50,629 nt of DNA. It comes from JAVZCJ01 sp964532175. GTDB lineage: Archaea; Thermoproteota; Nitrososphaeria_A; Caldarchaeales; JAVZCJ01. Where the stretch lies: positions 1 through 50,629 of the forward strand of contig CAZHGP010000005.1 of the NCBI GenBank assembly GCA_964532175.1, given 5' to 3'. Position numbers and translations under genes: made by a program. Below are positions 1-6,730 of this stretch, piece by piece. Under the pieces are notes generated by a model, which did not search any database, was not told the origin of the DNA, and worked only from the letters and a program-made list of their open reading frames with translations. The first letter of the stretch is position 1. Each line of letters opens with the position of its first letter.

Positions 1-194
1 TTAGTTTTTAATCCTTTCTCTTTTAATAAAATTGTTAAATCATCAAAATAATCATAAAAACCACAACTATAACAAAAACTTCCTTTAAATTCCACTTTAA
101 AATATTCTTTATTGAATGATATCAATCTTGCTTTTGCTTCTGGCACTCTATACTTATTATATTCTTGAATTGTTTCTTCTATTTTTTTCTTCAT
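1..194 (-). CDS. conserved hypothetical protein, 3' end cut by window edge
   Basis: An open frame runs leftward from ATG at 194 and leaves the window with no stop, giving at least 64 residues. The visible part begins MKKKIEETIQEYNKYRVPEA and contains a compact motif FCYSCGFYDYFDDL near residues 41-54. The CxxC followed by an aromatic and acidic run resembles small archaeal conserved proteins of unknown function that I cannot name. A TATA-like stretch (about 225-232 read on the minus strand) lies some 30 bp upstream of the ATG, which fits a leaderless or short-leader transcript. It is divergent from the endonuclease III-like gene, with 72 bp between the two starts. The function is unknown; confidence that it is a real gene is moderate to high because of the motif and the uninterrupted frame. 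Confidence 0.65.
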   Translation of the reverse strand, partial: MKKKIEETIQEYNKYRVPEAKARLISFNKEYFKVEFKGSFCYSCGFYDYFDDLTILLKEKGLKT

Positions 195-266
195 AATTTT
201 TATTATATTAAAAAATAATTTATTTAAAAACTTTTTTTTAAGGAAAGTTTCTTAATATTCTTTAGA

Positions 267-893
267 ATGAATAGAGAAAATAGAAAAATACTAATATTAA
301 AAGAGAAACTTAAGCAAATACCTAATTATTCAAAAGAACTTGGATTAAATTTAAAAAATGCTAATGATAGATTTAAATGGTTTATAGCCTCAATGCTTTT
401 TGCAAAAAGAATTTCTTCTAATATTGCTAAAAAAACTTTTGAAAAATTCATTGAAGAAGATTTAACAACTATTGATAAAATTTTAGATGCTGGTTGGGAT
501 AAAATTGTTGAAGTGCTTGATTCTGGAGGATATGTAAGATATGATTTTTCAACTGCAACAAATATTCTTGAAAATCTTAGGAAGCTTAAAGAAGAATATA
601 ATGGAAGTTTAGAAATATTACATGAAAAAGCGTTAGATAGCAAGGATCTTGAGAAAAGACTTTTAGAATTTAAAGGCTTTGGTCCAGTAGCTGTAAATAT
701 TTTCTTAAGAGAATTAAGAAATGTATGGAATAAAGCAAATCCAAAACCATCAAAATTAGCTTTAGAAGTAGCTAAGAAATTGAATTTTAAAAATATTGAG
801 AAATACGAATCAAGTTTAGTAAGAATAAATATTGAATATTGTAAAAAACATAAATGTAAAGAATGTTTAGTAAAAGAATATTGTAAGAAATAA
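267..893 (+). CDS. endonuclease III-like HhH protein with C-terminal 4-Cys cluster, catalytic residues not evident
   Basis: A 208-residue protein of the HhH-GPD DNA glycosylase superfamily. The helix-hairpin-helix is at residues 135-146 (FKGFGPVAVN), and the C-terminus carries C192, C197, C200 and C206, i.e. C-x4-C-x2-C-x5-C, close to the [4Fe-4S] loop of endonuclease III (C-x6-C-x2-C-x5-C). In catalytic members the hairpin reads GVGRKTA with the Schiff-base lysine, followed by VDTHV with the catalytic aspartate. Here these positions read GFGPVAV and roughly KPSKLAL, so neither residue is obvious. It could be a damage-recognition or structural paralogue, or use other residues. The start ATG follows an A/T-rich leader with no clear ribosome site. 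The family call is firm; activity is uncertain. Confidence 0.75.
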   Translation: MNRENRKILILKEKLKQIPNYSKELGLNLKNANDRFKWFIASMLFAKRISSNIAKKTFEKFIEEDLTTIDKILDAGWDKIVEVLDSGGYVRYDFSTATNILENLRKLKEEYNGSLEILHEKALDSKDLEKRLLEFKGFGPVAVNIFLRELRNVWNKANPKPSKLALEVAKKLNFKNIEKYESSLVRINIEYCKKHKCKECLVKEYCKK

Positions 894-992
894 AAATTAT
901 TTTTCTCTTATTATAAAAATAATGCATTAAAATAAAATTTTTGTAAAAATGAATATATTCAACCTAATACATTATATTAATGTAAAATAAAT

Positions 993-1145
993 ATGGAATA
1001 TGAATTAAAAGTTAAAAAATATAAGAGAATTATAAAGAAAAAAATTTTTAATAATGCTGAATGTATAAATTGCTCTCTAAAGGGGAGCTCCTATTGTTGG
1101 AGAAGTTGCCCATACAATTCTTGGAGAGGAAAACAAATAGAATAA
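993..1145 (+). CDS. small cysteine-rich ORF, 50 aa
   Basis: An ATG at 993 opens a 50-codon frame ending in TAA at 1143-1145. The N-terminal half is strongly basic (MEYELKVKKYKRIIKKKIF) and the C-terminal half holds four cysteines as C-x2-C-x7-C-x3-C (ECINC, then YCWRSCP), a plausible small metal-binding knuckle. It sits in the otherwise empty 894-1333 interval, downstream of the endonuclease III-like gene and on the same strand. I do not recognise a family. The composition is unlike random AT-rich sequence because the cysteines and tryptophans are clustered, but so short a frame could also be the remnant of a larger gene. Confidence 0.4.
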   Translation: MEYELKVKKYKRIIKKKIFNNAECINCSLKGSSYCWRSCPYNSWRGKQIE

Positions 1146-1333
1146 TTTTCTTATATTTCTTATTAAAAAGTATCCTTTAATCTTTGATTAAAAAGCAATT
1201 AGAAATTTTATGCTTCTATTGTAAAAAATAGAGGAGTAAATATTCTTTAAGAATTTACATAATATATCAAAATATAAAAATGAAGCGATAAAACTTTTTT
1301 AAACTTATATTCTAGATTTTTTACTATTGTTTT

Positions 1334-1969
1334 ATGCTTCCCAAAATAATTTTAGCTTTGTTTATTATTATTTGTTTAATAGTCTTCTTCATTTTTAATT
1401 TAATAAATTTCATTAAGAATAGAAATGGAAGATTAAAAGCTTATGCTGAAATTGAAAGACCAAGTGGTATTGCTTTCGAGTTAACCGTTTTAGGAACATT
1501 TTTCTTTTTTATCGAATCTTTTTTATATCCCTTTTTAGTTTTTATAGGACATGCATCTTTAATTGATTTTCCACCTTTAAAACTTCAATTTGAATTTGAT
1601 TCGTATGTGCAACTTTTAGGAATGATTCTAACATTTTTTGGATACTTTATTTTTTTATGGAGTGTTTTTGCACGTGGTCGTTATGCAACTTCATGGGAAA
1701 TGCCTGAGAATCATAAACTTGTAACATGGGGGCCATATCATTATGTGCGTCATCCATCTTATTTAGCATATTTTTTAATGTTTTTTGGGTTATTTTTTAT
1801 GCTATTAAACTTGTTAGCTTTACTCCCTCTTATAGCAATTCCAGGATACATAAAAATTACTGAATATGAAGAAAAATTATTAATAAAAAGATTTGGTGAA
1901 AAATATATTGAATATCAAAGGAAAACTGGGAAATTCATTCCTAAGATATTTTCTTTAAATGAATCTTAA
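1334..1969 (+). CDS. isoprenylcysteine/phospholipid methyltransferase-like membrane protein
   Basis: A 211-residue membrane protein with hydrophobic segments near residues 5-26, 50-72, 93-113 and 145-172. The diagnostic part is the C-terminal third: GPYHYVRHPSYLAYF at about 133-147, then an EYEEKLL segment near 177-183 and RFGEKYIEY. The RHPxY plus E-E-L arrangement is the S-adenosylmethionine site of the ICMT/PEMT/NnrU-type methyltransferase superfamily. Many archaeal and bacterial members have unknown substrates, so a lipid or a prenylated or thiol substrate is possible. It is followed convergently by a nucleotidyltransferase gene, with a 4-bp overlap of the 3' ends. Confidence 0.75.
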   Translation: MLPKIILALFIIICLIVFFIFNLINFIKNRNGRLKAYAEIERPSGIAFELTVLGTFFFFIESFLYPFLVFIGHASLIDFPPLKLQFEFDSYVQLLGMILTFFGYFIFLWSVFARGRYATSWEMPENHKLVTWGPYHYVRHPSYLAYFLMFFGLFFMLLNLLALLPLIAIPGYIKITEYEEKLLIKRFGEKYIEYQRKTGKFIPKIFSLNES

Positions 1970-2490
1970 CTCAATTTAGTTCCTAATTTTTCTAAAACAG
2001 GTAAAACAATTTTCTCAACTTGATATTTTTTTATTCTTTCTTTAAGATATTCAAAATCTATTTCTTCATTTTTTATCATGCTTTTTATATCTTCTATATC
2101 ATGCTTACCTTCTTTTTCGCTTCTTTGTAATATTGCTTTAAGTATTATATTATCTTCTACAGGTATTAAAGGTACTTCTATATCAAAAAGTTTTCTATAT
2201 TTTATTCGTTTTATCATTTCATTATCCATTGAAAAGTAATAGGTTCTATTATTTTTTACTATTTTTAAATCAGATATAATATCGATCCCTTTAATATTTT
2301 TAAAAGCATTTTTAGCTTTTTCAAAATCTATATCTTTAACAAGAATATCAATATCAGTAATTTCTCTTTTACTTCCATAGCAATATGCTGCTACTCCTGC
2401 AAAAATCATCCATGGAATATCAATTTCTCTAAAAATATCCTTTATTTGGATTAATTTGGATCTAATATTCCTTGCTTCATAGCTTTCCAT
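1966..2490 (-). CDS. nucleotidyltransferase-fold protein
   Basis: A 174-residue protein with a pol-beta-type nucleotidyltransferase core: AGVAAYCYGS at about 31-40, then DID at 46-48 followed by ILVKD. The GS...DxD arrangement is the metal and nucleotide site of minimal nucleotidyltransferases, although the spacing between GS and DID (five residues) is shorter than the classic ten. The C-terminal half is mostly helical and charged (DIEDIKSMIKNEEIDFEYLKER), as in AbiEii/DUF6036-like proteins. No HEPN partner lies beside it. It could be a solitary toxin-like or tRNA/protein-modifying enzyme. The ATG at 2488-2490 is preceded by a T/A-rich stretch. Confidence 0.65.
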   Translation of the reverse strand: MESYEARNIRSKLIQIKDIFREIDIPWMIFAGVAAYCYGSKREITDIDILVKDIDFEKAKNAFKNIKGIDIISDLKIVKNNRTYYFSMDNEMIKRIKYRKLFDIEVPLIPVEDNIILKAILQRSEKEGKHDIEDIKSMIKNEEIDFEYLKERIKKYQVEKIVLPVLEKLGTKLS

Positions 2491-2499
2491 TTTTTATTC

Positions 2500-2660
2500 A
2501 AAAGATTAGTTAAATGAAAATATAAATCATTTTCTTTTATAATTAAGAAAAATGAATTTTTCTAATATTTAAATCATAGATACGAATAAGAAAATTAATC
2601 ATGAAAAATATCCTTATAAATGCTTTTCACTTCTTCTATTTAGGAAATATAAAGAATTAT
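2500..2660 (+). pseudogene. decayed 5' fragment of a GNAT gene (second copy of the 4480-4680 region)
   Basis: This stretch aligns by eye with the promoter and first part of the GNAT pseudogene about 2 kb downstream. Both contain TTAGTTRAATGAARATATAAAT, a TTTTATAATTAAG box, an AATTAATTATGAAAAATAT-type core encoding NYEKYxYKC, and CTATTTAGRAAATATAAA. Here the reading frame is closed by stops within a few codons and the similarity ends near 2660, so only promoter plus roughly 35 codons of a dead copy remain. No other gene is visible between 2491 and 2910. It is best read as an old duplication or rearrangement scar. Confidence 0.6.
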
Positions 2661-2910
2661 AGACATAATGACTTACTCAATTTGTATATGATGCTTGAAA
2701 TTTACTAAATATCCTATTTATAAGTTAAGTAAAGATAATGATATTTTAGTTTAGTCTCATAAAATACTCATGAATTAACTTATTTTTCATATCAGCAATT
2801 TCTTTCTATGAGGTTATTAGTATTTTTCTTTAATTTTCTGCTAAAAAATCTAAAAATTTTTGCCTTCTCTATTTTAAATGGCAAATATATAACTAATTGT
2901 TATTTATTTA

Positions 2911-3270
2911 ATGAAGAAGTTAAATAAGCATATGAAAGATAAAGTTATTCTTTCTTGGAGTGGAGGTAAAGATAGTGCATTTTCTTTATATAAAATTATA
3001 AATGAAAGTAAATTAGAATGTGTAGGATTATTGACAACGTTTACTAAAGAATATGATAGAGTTACTATGCATGGTGTAAGACGCTCATTAATAGAAAAAC
3101 AAGCATCATTGCTTAATATTCCATTAGAAAAAGTTTACATTCCAAAAAATTGTTCAATAGAAGAATATGGCATAATAATGAGAAGTGTTTTAATAAAATA
3201 TAAAGAAAAAGGAATAAAAGGATTTGTTTTTGGTGATATTTTTCTTGAAGATGGATATTATAGTTATTAA
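2911..3270 (+). pseudogene. truncated ATP-pyrophosphatase (DUF71/Dph6-like), N-terminal half only
   Basis: A 119-residue product beginning MKKLNKHMKDKVILSWSGG; the PP-loop SWSGGKDS is at 15-22, followed by HGVRRSLIEKQASLLNIPL and KGFVFGDIFLEDG. These are landmarks of the DUF71 N-type ATP-pyrophosphatase family that includes diphthine-ammonia ligase (last step of diphthamide formation on EF-2). Family members are about 220 residues or more; here the frame stops just after FGDIFLED, where the second half should begin, and I see no continuation in 3271-3556. It is probably a broken copy, or a small half-domain protein. A TATA-like AATATATAAC at about 2882-2891 would give a leaderless transcript. 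Confidence 0.6.
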
Positions 3271-3517
3271 AATTAAGAAAATTGCAATATTTTTTAATTT
3301 TTTAAAAATAATAATTTATTTTTATGAGAAATACTAATTACCTTTAGAAACTTTCTTTTCTTAATTCGACTAATTTAATCTTAATTTTCTTCAATTATAG
3401 ATATATGTTTTCAGGAGAGTCTTATTCTAGCTAATTATCTTTTTTCAATATTATCAATTCTTACATTTAAAACCTTAGTTTCTTCCAGTTATTTCACTTA
3501 ATTAAGAAAAACTTTAA

Positions 3518-3533
3518 ATACTGACTTTAGTAT
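3518..3533. promoter_or_regulatory. inverted repeat ATACT-N6-AGTAT at the vapBC promoter
   Basis: ATACT (3518-3522) and AGTAT (3529-3533) form a perfect 5-bp inverted repeat with a 6-bp spacer. The left arm overlaps a TATA-like TTTAAATA (3513-3520), 24-40 bp upstream of the antitoxin start. VapBC loci are usually autorepressed by the ribbon-helix-helix antitoxin binding such palindromes, so this is a candidate operator. Confidence 0.4.
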
Positions 3534-3556
3534 ATTCGGTATAGAAGGTAAATAAG

Positions 3557-3826
3557 TTGGCTAAGATAAAAACAAGCATTTACATAGATAAAGACTTATG
3601 GGAGAAATTAAAATCGGTTGCTTTAAAAAATGGGCTAGAAGTATCTCAAATGCTTGAGGAGATCATTAAGAACGAAATAATAGAGGATTTTCTGGAACAA
3701 GTTTTAGAGAGAATAGAGAATTTTGAAAGCTACGAAATAGATTTCGAACCTTTAGAACCTGAGAAAGGATTCGTGAGCGAACTCATTAGGGTCATGAGAA
3801 ATGAAAGAAGCAATAATATATCTTGA
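3557..3826 (+). CDS. vapB: VapB-type ribbon-helix-helix antitoxin
   Basis: An 89-residue protein beginning at a TTG (3557) preceded by GAAGGTAAATAAG. The N-terminus KIKTSIYIDKDLWEKLKSVA, then SQMLEEIIKNEI, is a ribbon-helix-helix DNA-binding domain, with the strand at about 3-9 and two helices to about 45. The acidic C-terminal tail (residues about 55-80, rich in E and F) is the part expected to wrap the toxin. Its 3' end overlaps the following PIN-domain gene by 26 bp, the usual translational coupling of antitoxin and toxin. A palindrome just upstream could serve for autoregulation. Confidence 0.8.
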   Translation: MAKIKTSIYIDKDLWEKLKSVALKNGLEVSQMLEEIIKNEIIEDFLEQVLERIENFESYEIDFEPLEPEKGFVSELIRVMRNERSNNIS

Positions 3827-4256
3827 CTCAAGCATTATAATAAAAAGGTATGTGAAAGAACCGGGAAGCGAATCTGTTAGAAATATTTTTTTGAAAACAT
3901 ATTCAGGAGAATTGACACTGACTTTTAGTAGTTGGAACATAGGTGAGGTTTTAGGGGCTCTTGATAGAGCTATGGTACAGAACAGGTTGAGTAAAGAGAA
4001 ACATGCAATTTCTAAAAAGCGTTTCTTATTTGAAACTAGGAGGCTTATAAAATTAGGTAGGCTAATGCTGATACCCATAAGAATAAGAATTCTTTCTGAA
4101 AGTTGGAAACTTATTGAGAAATATCATATACATCAAGCTGATGCTTTACAAATAGCTTCAGCAAAAAATGTAAATGCTTCACAATTCTTAGTAAGTGATA
4201 AGAAGCTTCATGAAATTGCTGAAATGGAAAACTTAAACAGTGTTTATATATCTTAA
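3801..4256 (+). CDS. vapC: VapC-type PIN-domain toxin RNase
   Basis: A 151-residue PIN-domain protein. The four conserved acidic residues are present: D9 in YLDSS, E49 in NIGEVLG, D114 in HQADALQIA, and D133 in LVSDKKL, so the Mg2+-dependent endoribonuclease site looks intact. The length is typical of VapC. It overlaps the antitoxin gene by 26 bp, so the two are translated together. In other systems VapC toxins cut tRNA or rRNA when free of antitoxin; the target here is unknown. It lies between two decayed gene remnants, consistent with an accessory, exchangeable locus. Confidence 0.85.
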   Translation: MKEAIIYLDSSIIIKRYVKEPGSESVRNIFLKTYSGELTLTFSSWNIGEVLGALDRAMVQNRLSKEKHAISKKRFLFETRRLIKLGRLMLIPIRIRILSESWKLIEKYHIHQADALQIASAKNVNASQFLVSDKKLHEIAEMENLNSVYIS

Positions 4257-4280
4257 AATAACACGATTTTCCCATTAGAT

Positions 4281-4305
4281 AATGCTAATTCTTAGAACTA
4301 GCATT
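4281..4305 (+). terminator. 25-bp near-perfect palindrome downstream of vapC
   Basis: The arms AATGCTA (4281-4287) and TAGCATT (4299-4305), with an inner TTCT/AGAA, make an almost complete palindrome with one mismatch (4288 against 4298). It starts 24 bp after the vapC stop and is followed by the T-rich CTTTCTTTTC. It could be a transcription-end hairpin or a protein-binding site. Nothing else is recognisable in 4306-4480. Confidence 0.35.
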
Positions 4306-4535
4306 CGAGTCTTTCTTTTCAATCCCAATGCCAAAGGACATTAAGCCATAAGAGAATTGCTAAAGAGATAGAAAAAGTTAAAATAAGGAAAAGCCAGAGT
4401 CATAACTTTTATTTTTTAAAATATTATTTCTTTAATTATTTTTATTCTTTAATTCATAGCTTTTCATAATATTCAAAAGAAATTTAGTTGAATGAAGATA
4501 TAAATATATAATTATTTTTCTTTATAATTAAGGAA

Positions 4536-5158
4536 GTGAGGCCTTCTAATTTAAAAATTATCGACATAACTAAGAAATTTAATTATGAAAAATATCTTTA
4601 TAAATGTCTTTCACCTATTCCATTTAGAAAATATAAAAAGAGAAGTGAATATTTAGAATTAGCTATTCCAAAAGGTTTTCATAAAAAATTTAATTTTTAA
4701 TGGAGAAGTAGTTGGTCAAATTGAATATGCACCAGCTAAAGTGTCTGGTTACCCTATTATAGGGGATAACTTAATTGTAATGAATTGTATTTGGGTTTTA
4801 AGAAAAGCTAAGGGACATAATTTTTGGGAAGAAATTATTATTTAGCATGATAGAAGATAATAAAAGTGCATCTAGTTTTGCTACAATAGCATTAGAAAAT
4901 CATTGAGTGGATGGTTTAAAAAAAGAACAAATAATGAAACCTGAATTTAAACCAATAGACTATATTGAGTTTTCACATAAATTAAAACATAAAGATGAAT
5001 ATTTTAAAATTTATCTTATGTGGTTTCCAATAAATAAGAATGCAATAAAACCAAAATTTTATAAATCCAAACTTCTTGAAGGGATAGATTTTTGTATTGC
5101 TCATTCACTCTATCATTCAGAAAAATTAAAGTTAAAAGAAATACTTATAAAACATTAA
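4536..5158 (+). pseudogene. GNAT-family acetyltransferase, frameshifted
   Basis: Read with frame changes, a full-length GNAT-like protein of about 205 residues emerges from GTG 4536: first frame NYEKYLYKCLSPIPFRKYKK and IPKGFHKK; second frame NGEVVGQIEYAPAKVSGYPI and IWVLRKAKGHNF; third frame SMIEDNKSASSFATIALENH; last part KPIDYIEFSHKLKHKDEYFK to the TAA at 5158. Four single-base indels are needed (extra T near 4692, extra T near 4820, missing G near 4906, extra A near 4922), all in short homopolymers and none a substitution stop. The gene is therefore either recently dead or intact with sequencing errors. Family members transfer an acetyl group to unknown amines. A decayed copy of its 5' end lies at 2500-2660. 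Confidence 0.7.
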
Positions 5159-5209
5159 TTTTAATAAAAATATATTAATTATTTTAATTATTATATTAAT
5201 GATGAAAAT

Positions 5210-5434
5210 ATGGTAATAGCTTGTATATTAATTTGTTGTGAAGCTGGAAAATATAAAGATATAGTATCAGAGATTAAGAAGATTGAAGGTGTAAAAGAAG
5301 CATTTGGTGTTCATGGAAGATGGGATGTTGTTGCTGAAGTAGAAGCTCCTGACCTTAAAGCACTTAGTGAAATTTCACTAAAGCTTCATGGATTAGAAGG
5401 AGTAAAAGCTACAGAAACTCTTATTAGTTTTTAA
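5210..5434 (+). CDS. stand-alone Lrp/AsnC ligand-binding (RAM) domain protein
   Basis: A 74-residue protein that is just the effector-binding RAM domain of Lrp/AsnC regulators, without the helix-turn-helix: an N-terminal strand ACILICCEAG, the helix YKDIVSEIKKIEGV, and the conserved HGRWDVVAEVEA strand pair, where the G-x-WD/YD motif marks the ligand pocket interface. Such single-domain proteins form dimers and higher rings, bind amino acids, and may modulate full Lrp proteins. It starts at ATG 5210 and lies 14 bp upstream of a second copy of the same domain. Confidence 0.85.
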   Translation: MVIACILICCEAGKYKDIVSEIKKIEGVKEAFGVHGRWDVVAEVEAPDLKALSEISLKLHGLEGVKATETLISF

Positions 5435-5448
5435 GAGGTGTTAAAAGT

Positions 5449-5676
5449 ATGAGAGCTTGTATTTTAATTAGAATTCTTCCAAGAAAAGGGGCTGAAGTTT
5501 TAGAAAGCGTAAAAAAGTTTCCCGAAATTAAAAGTGCTTATTTTGTATTTGGAAGATACGACATTGTTGCTTTTGCAGAAGCTCCATCCTTTGAAGCTTT
5601 AAGCAGTTTAATATCTAAAATAAATGCAATTTCAGGAATTAAAAGCACAGAGTCGCTTATGGAAACTATCCAATAG
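5449..5676 (+). CDS. second stand-alone Lrp/AsnC (RAM) domain protein
   Basis: A 75-residue paralogue of the preceding gene: RACILIRILPRKGAEVLESV, then VFGRYDIVAFAEAPSF, with the same G-R-Y/W-D signature near residue 37 and no DNA-binding domain. A ribosome site GAGGTG (about 5435-5440) sits 8 bp before ATG 5449 and overlaps the end of the upstream gene, so the two are co-transcribed and may form a hetero-oligomer. The copies have diverged strongly, which suggests an old duplication with different ligand preference. The ligand is not evident from sequence. Confidence 0.85.
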   Translation: MRACILIRILPRKGAEVLESVKKFPEIKSAYFVFGRYDIVAFAEAPSFEALSSLISKINAISGIKSTESLMETIQ

Positions 5677-5760
5677 AAACTCAACTAATTAAATAATCCC
5701 CATTTTTTTTATTTTTTAGAAACTCGTATAGATTTTTTAATAAAAAACTATAGTGAAATT

Positions 5761-6573
5761 TCACACAAATTCATAAACCATATTAACATTCATAGATACT
5801 GTAAGTTCTTCTGGAGCTATTATAGGTGTTTCAGGTATTGTGATAGCTTCTTTCATTAATTCATACCTTATAGGAGAAACATATACTCCAATATCTATTT
5901 TCTTCGGACCTATAATCTTTACTCCTGCAGCTTTAGCAACAGTTTCAGCTTTTGTTTTTGCATCTTCAACAGCTTTAGTTAAAGCTTCAATTTTAAGCTT
6001 TTCGATAGTTTCTTCTTTTAAAGAAAATGTTATTGAAGAAACTTCATTAACTCCAGCTAAAACAGCTATATCTATTATTTTACCAACTTTATTCAATTCT
6101 TCTAATGTTACTTTTATAGTATTTACACATTGATAACCAACTAACACAGATCTTCTAATCCTTTCATCATATTCATATACTGGTTGTAAACTATATCTTG
6201 TAGTTTCTATTTGTTTTTCTTTTATTCCAGCATTTTTTAAAGCATTAATCGCATTATTCATTTTTTCAGCATTAAGTAATTGAGCATTAAATGCAGATTC
6301 ATCTTTAGTAATTACACTTAAATATACTATTGCGACTTCAGGTTTACTACTAGCAACTCCAGTTCCACTTACTGTTATAGTTTTTTCTCCTTCTGTAATT
6401 ATTTCTTTTGAAATAGTTGATTTTATAATATCTTCATTTTTTATTTCACTATATGACAAAGGTGCAGATTTTAAAATCGAATAAAACGGCATTAACATTA
6501 CTAGGTTTATAATCAATAAAGCTATTGTGATTACTACGAGTGCTATAAAAACTATTTTTCCTTTTTCAAACAT
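5761..6573 (-). CDS. SIMPL (DUF541) domain protein, membrane anchored
   Basis: A 270-residue protein with one N-terminal membrane segment (residues about 8-30, KIVFIALVVITIALLIINLV) and an extracytoplasmic SIMPL/DUF541 domain from about 60: ITVSGTGVASSKPEVAIVYL is the family signature, followed by the alternating helix-strand region with ALKNAGIKEKQIETTRYSLQ and KAVEDAKTKAETVAKAAGVK. Related proteins form large oligomeric periplasmic or cell-surface rings (BP26, YggE) linked to oxidative or membrane stress, but the biochemical role is unsettled. It is transcribed alone, convergent with the RAM pair. Confidence 0.85.
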   Translation of the reverse strand: MFEKGKIVFIALVVITIALLIINLVMLMPFYSILKSAPLSYSEIKNEDIIKSTISKEIITEGEKTITVSGTGVASSKPEVAIVYLSVITKDESAFNAQLLNAEKMNNAINALKNAGIKEKQIETTRYSLQPVYEYDERIRRSVLVGYQCVNTIKVTLEELNKVGKIIDIAVLAGVNEVSSITFSLKEETIEKLKIEALTKAVEDAKTKAETVAKAAGVKIIGPKKIDIGVYVSPIRYELMKEAITIPETPIIAPEELTVSMNVNMVYEFV

Positions 6574-6730
6574 TTTTAACCACTTTTTCTATTTAAAATA
6601 TAGTGATGGTTAAATTTAATCGTATGCTTTAGAACGAATTGTCCATTATTTAGAACAGTAAGAAATAACATAAATTTTTTCAAAAATACTTTAAGAAACA
6701 TTTGAATATACGAGGAATAATTAAATATCA

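Noticed and set aside
2660..2910. Continuation of the decayed GNAT copy
   Set aside because: Similarity to the second copy ends near 2660; the rest is AT-rich sequence without alignable stretches.
4907..5158. An independent 83-residue protein
   Set aside because: It is the C-terminal part of the frameshifted GNAT gene; upstream frames supply the rest of the same family.
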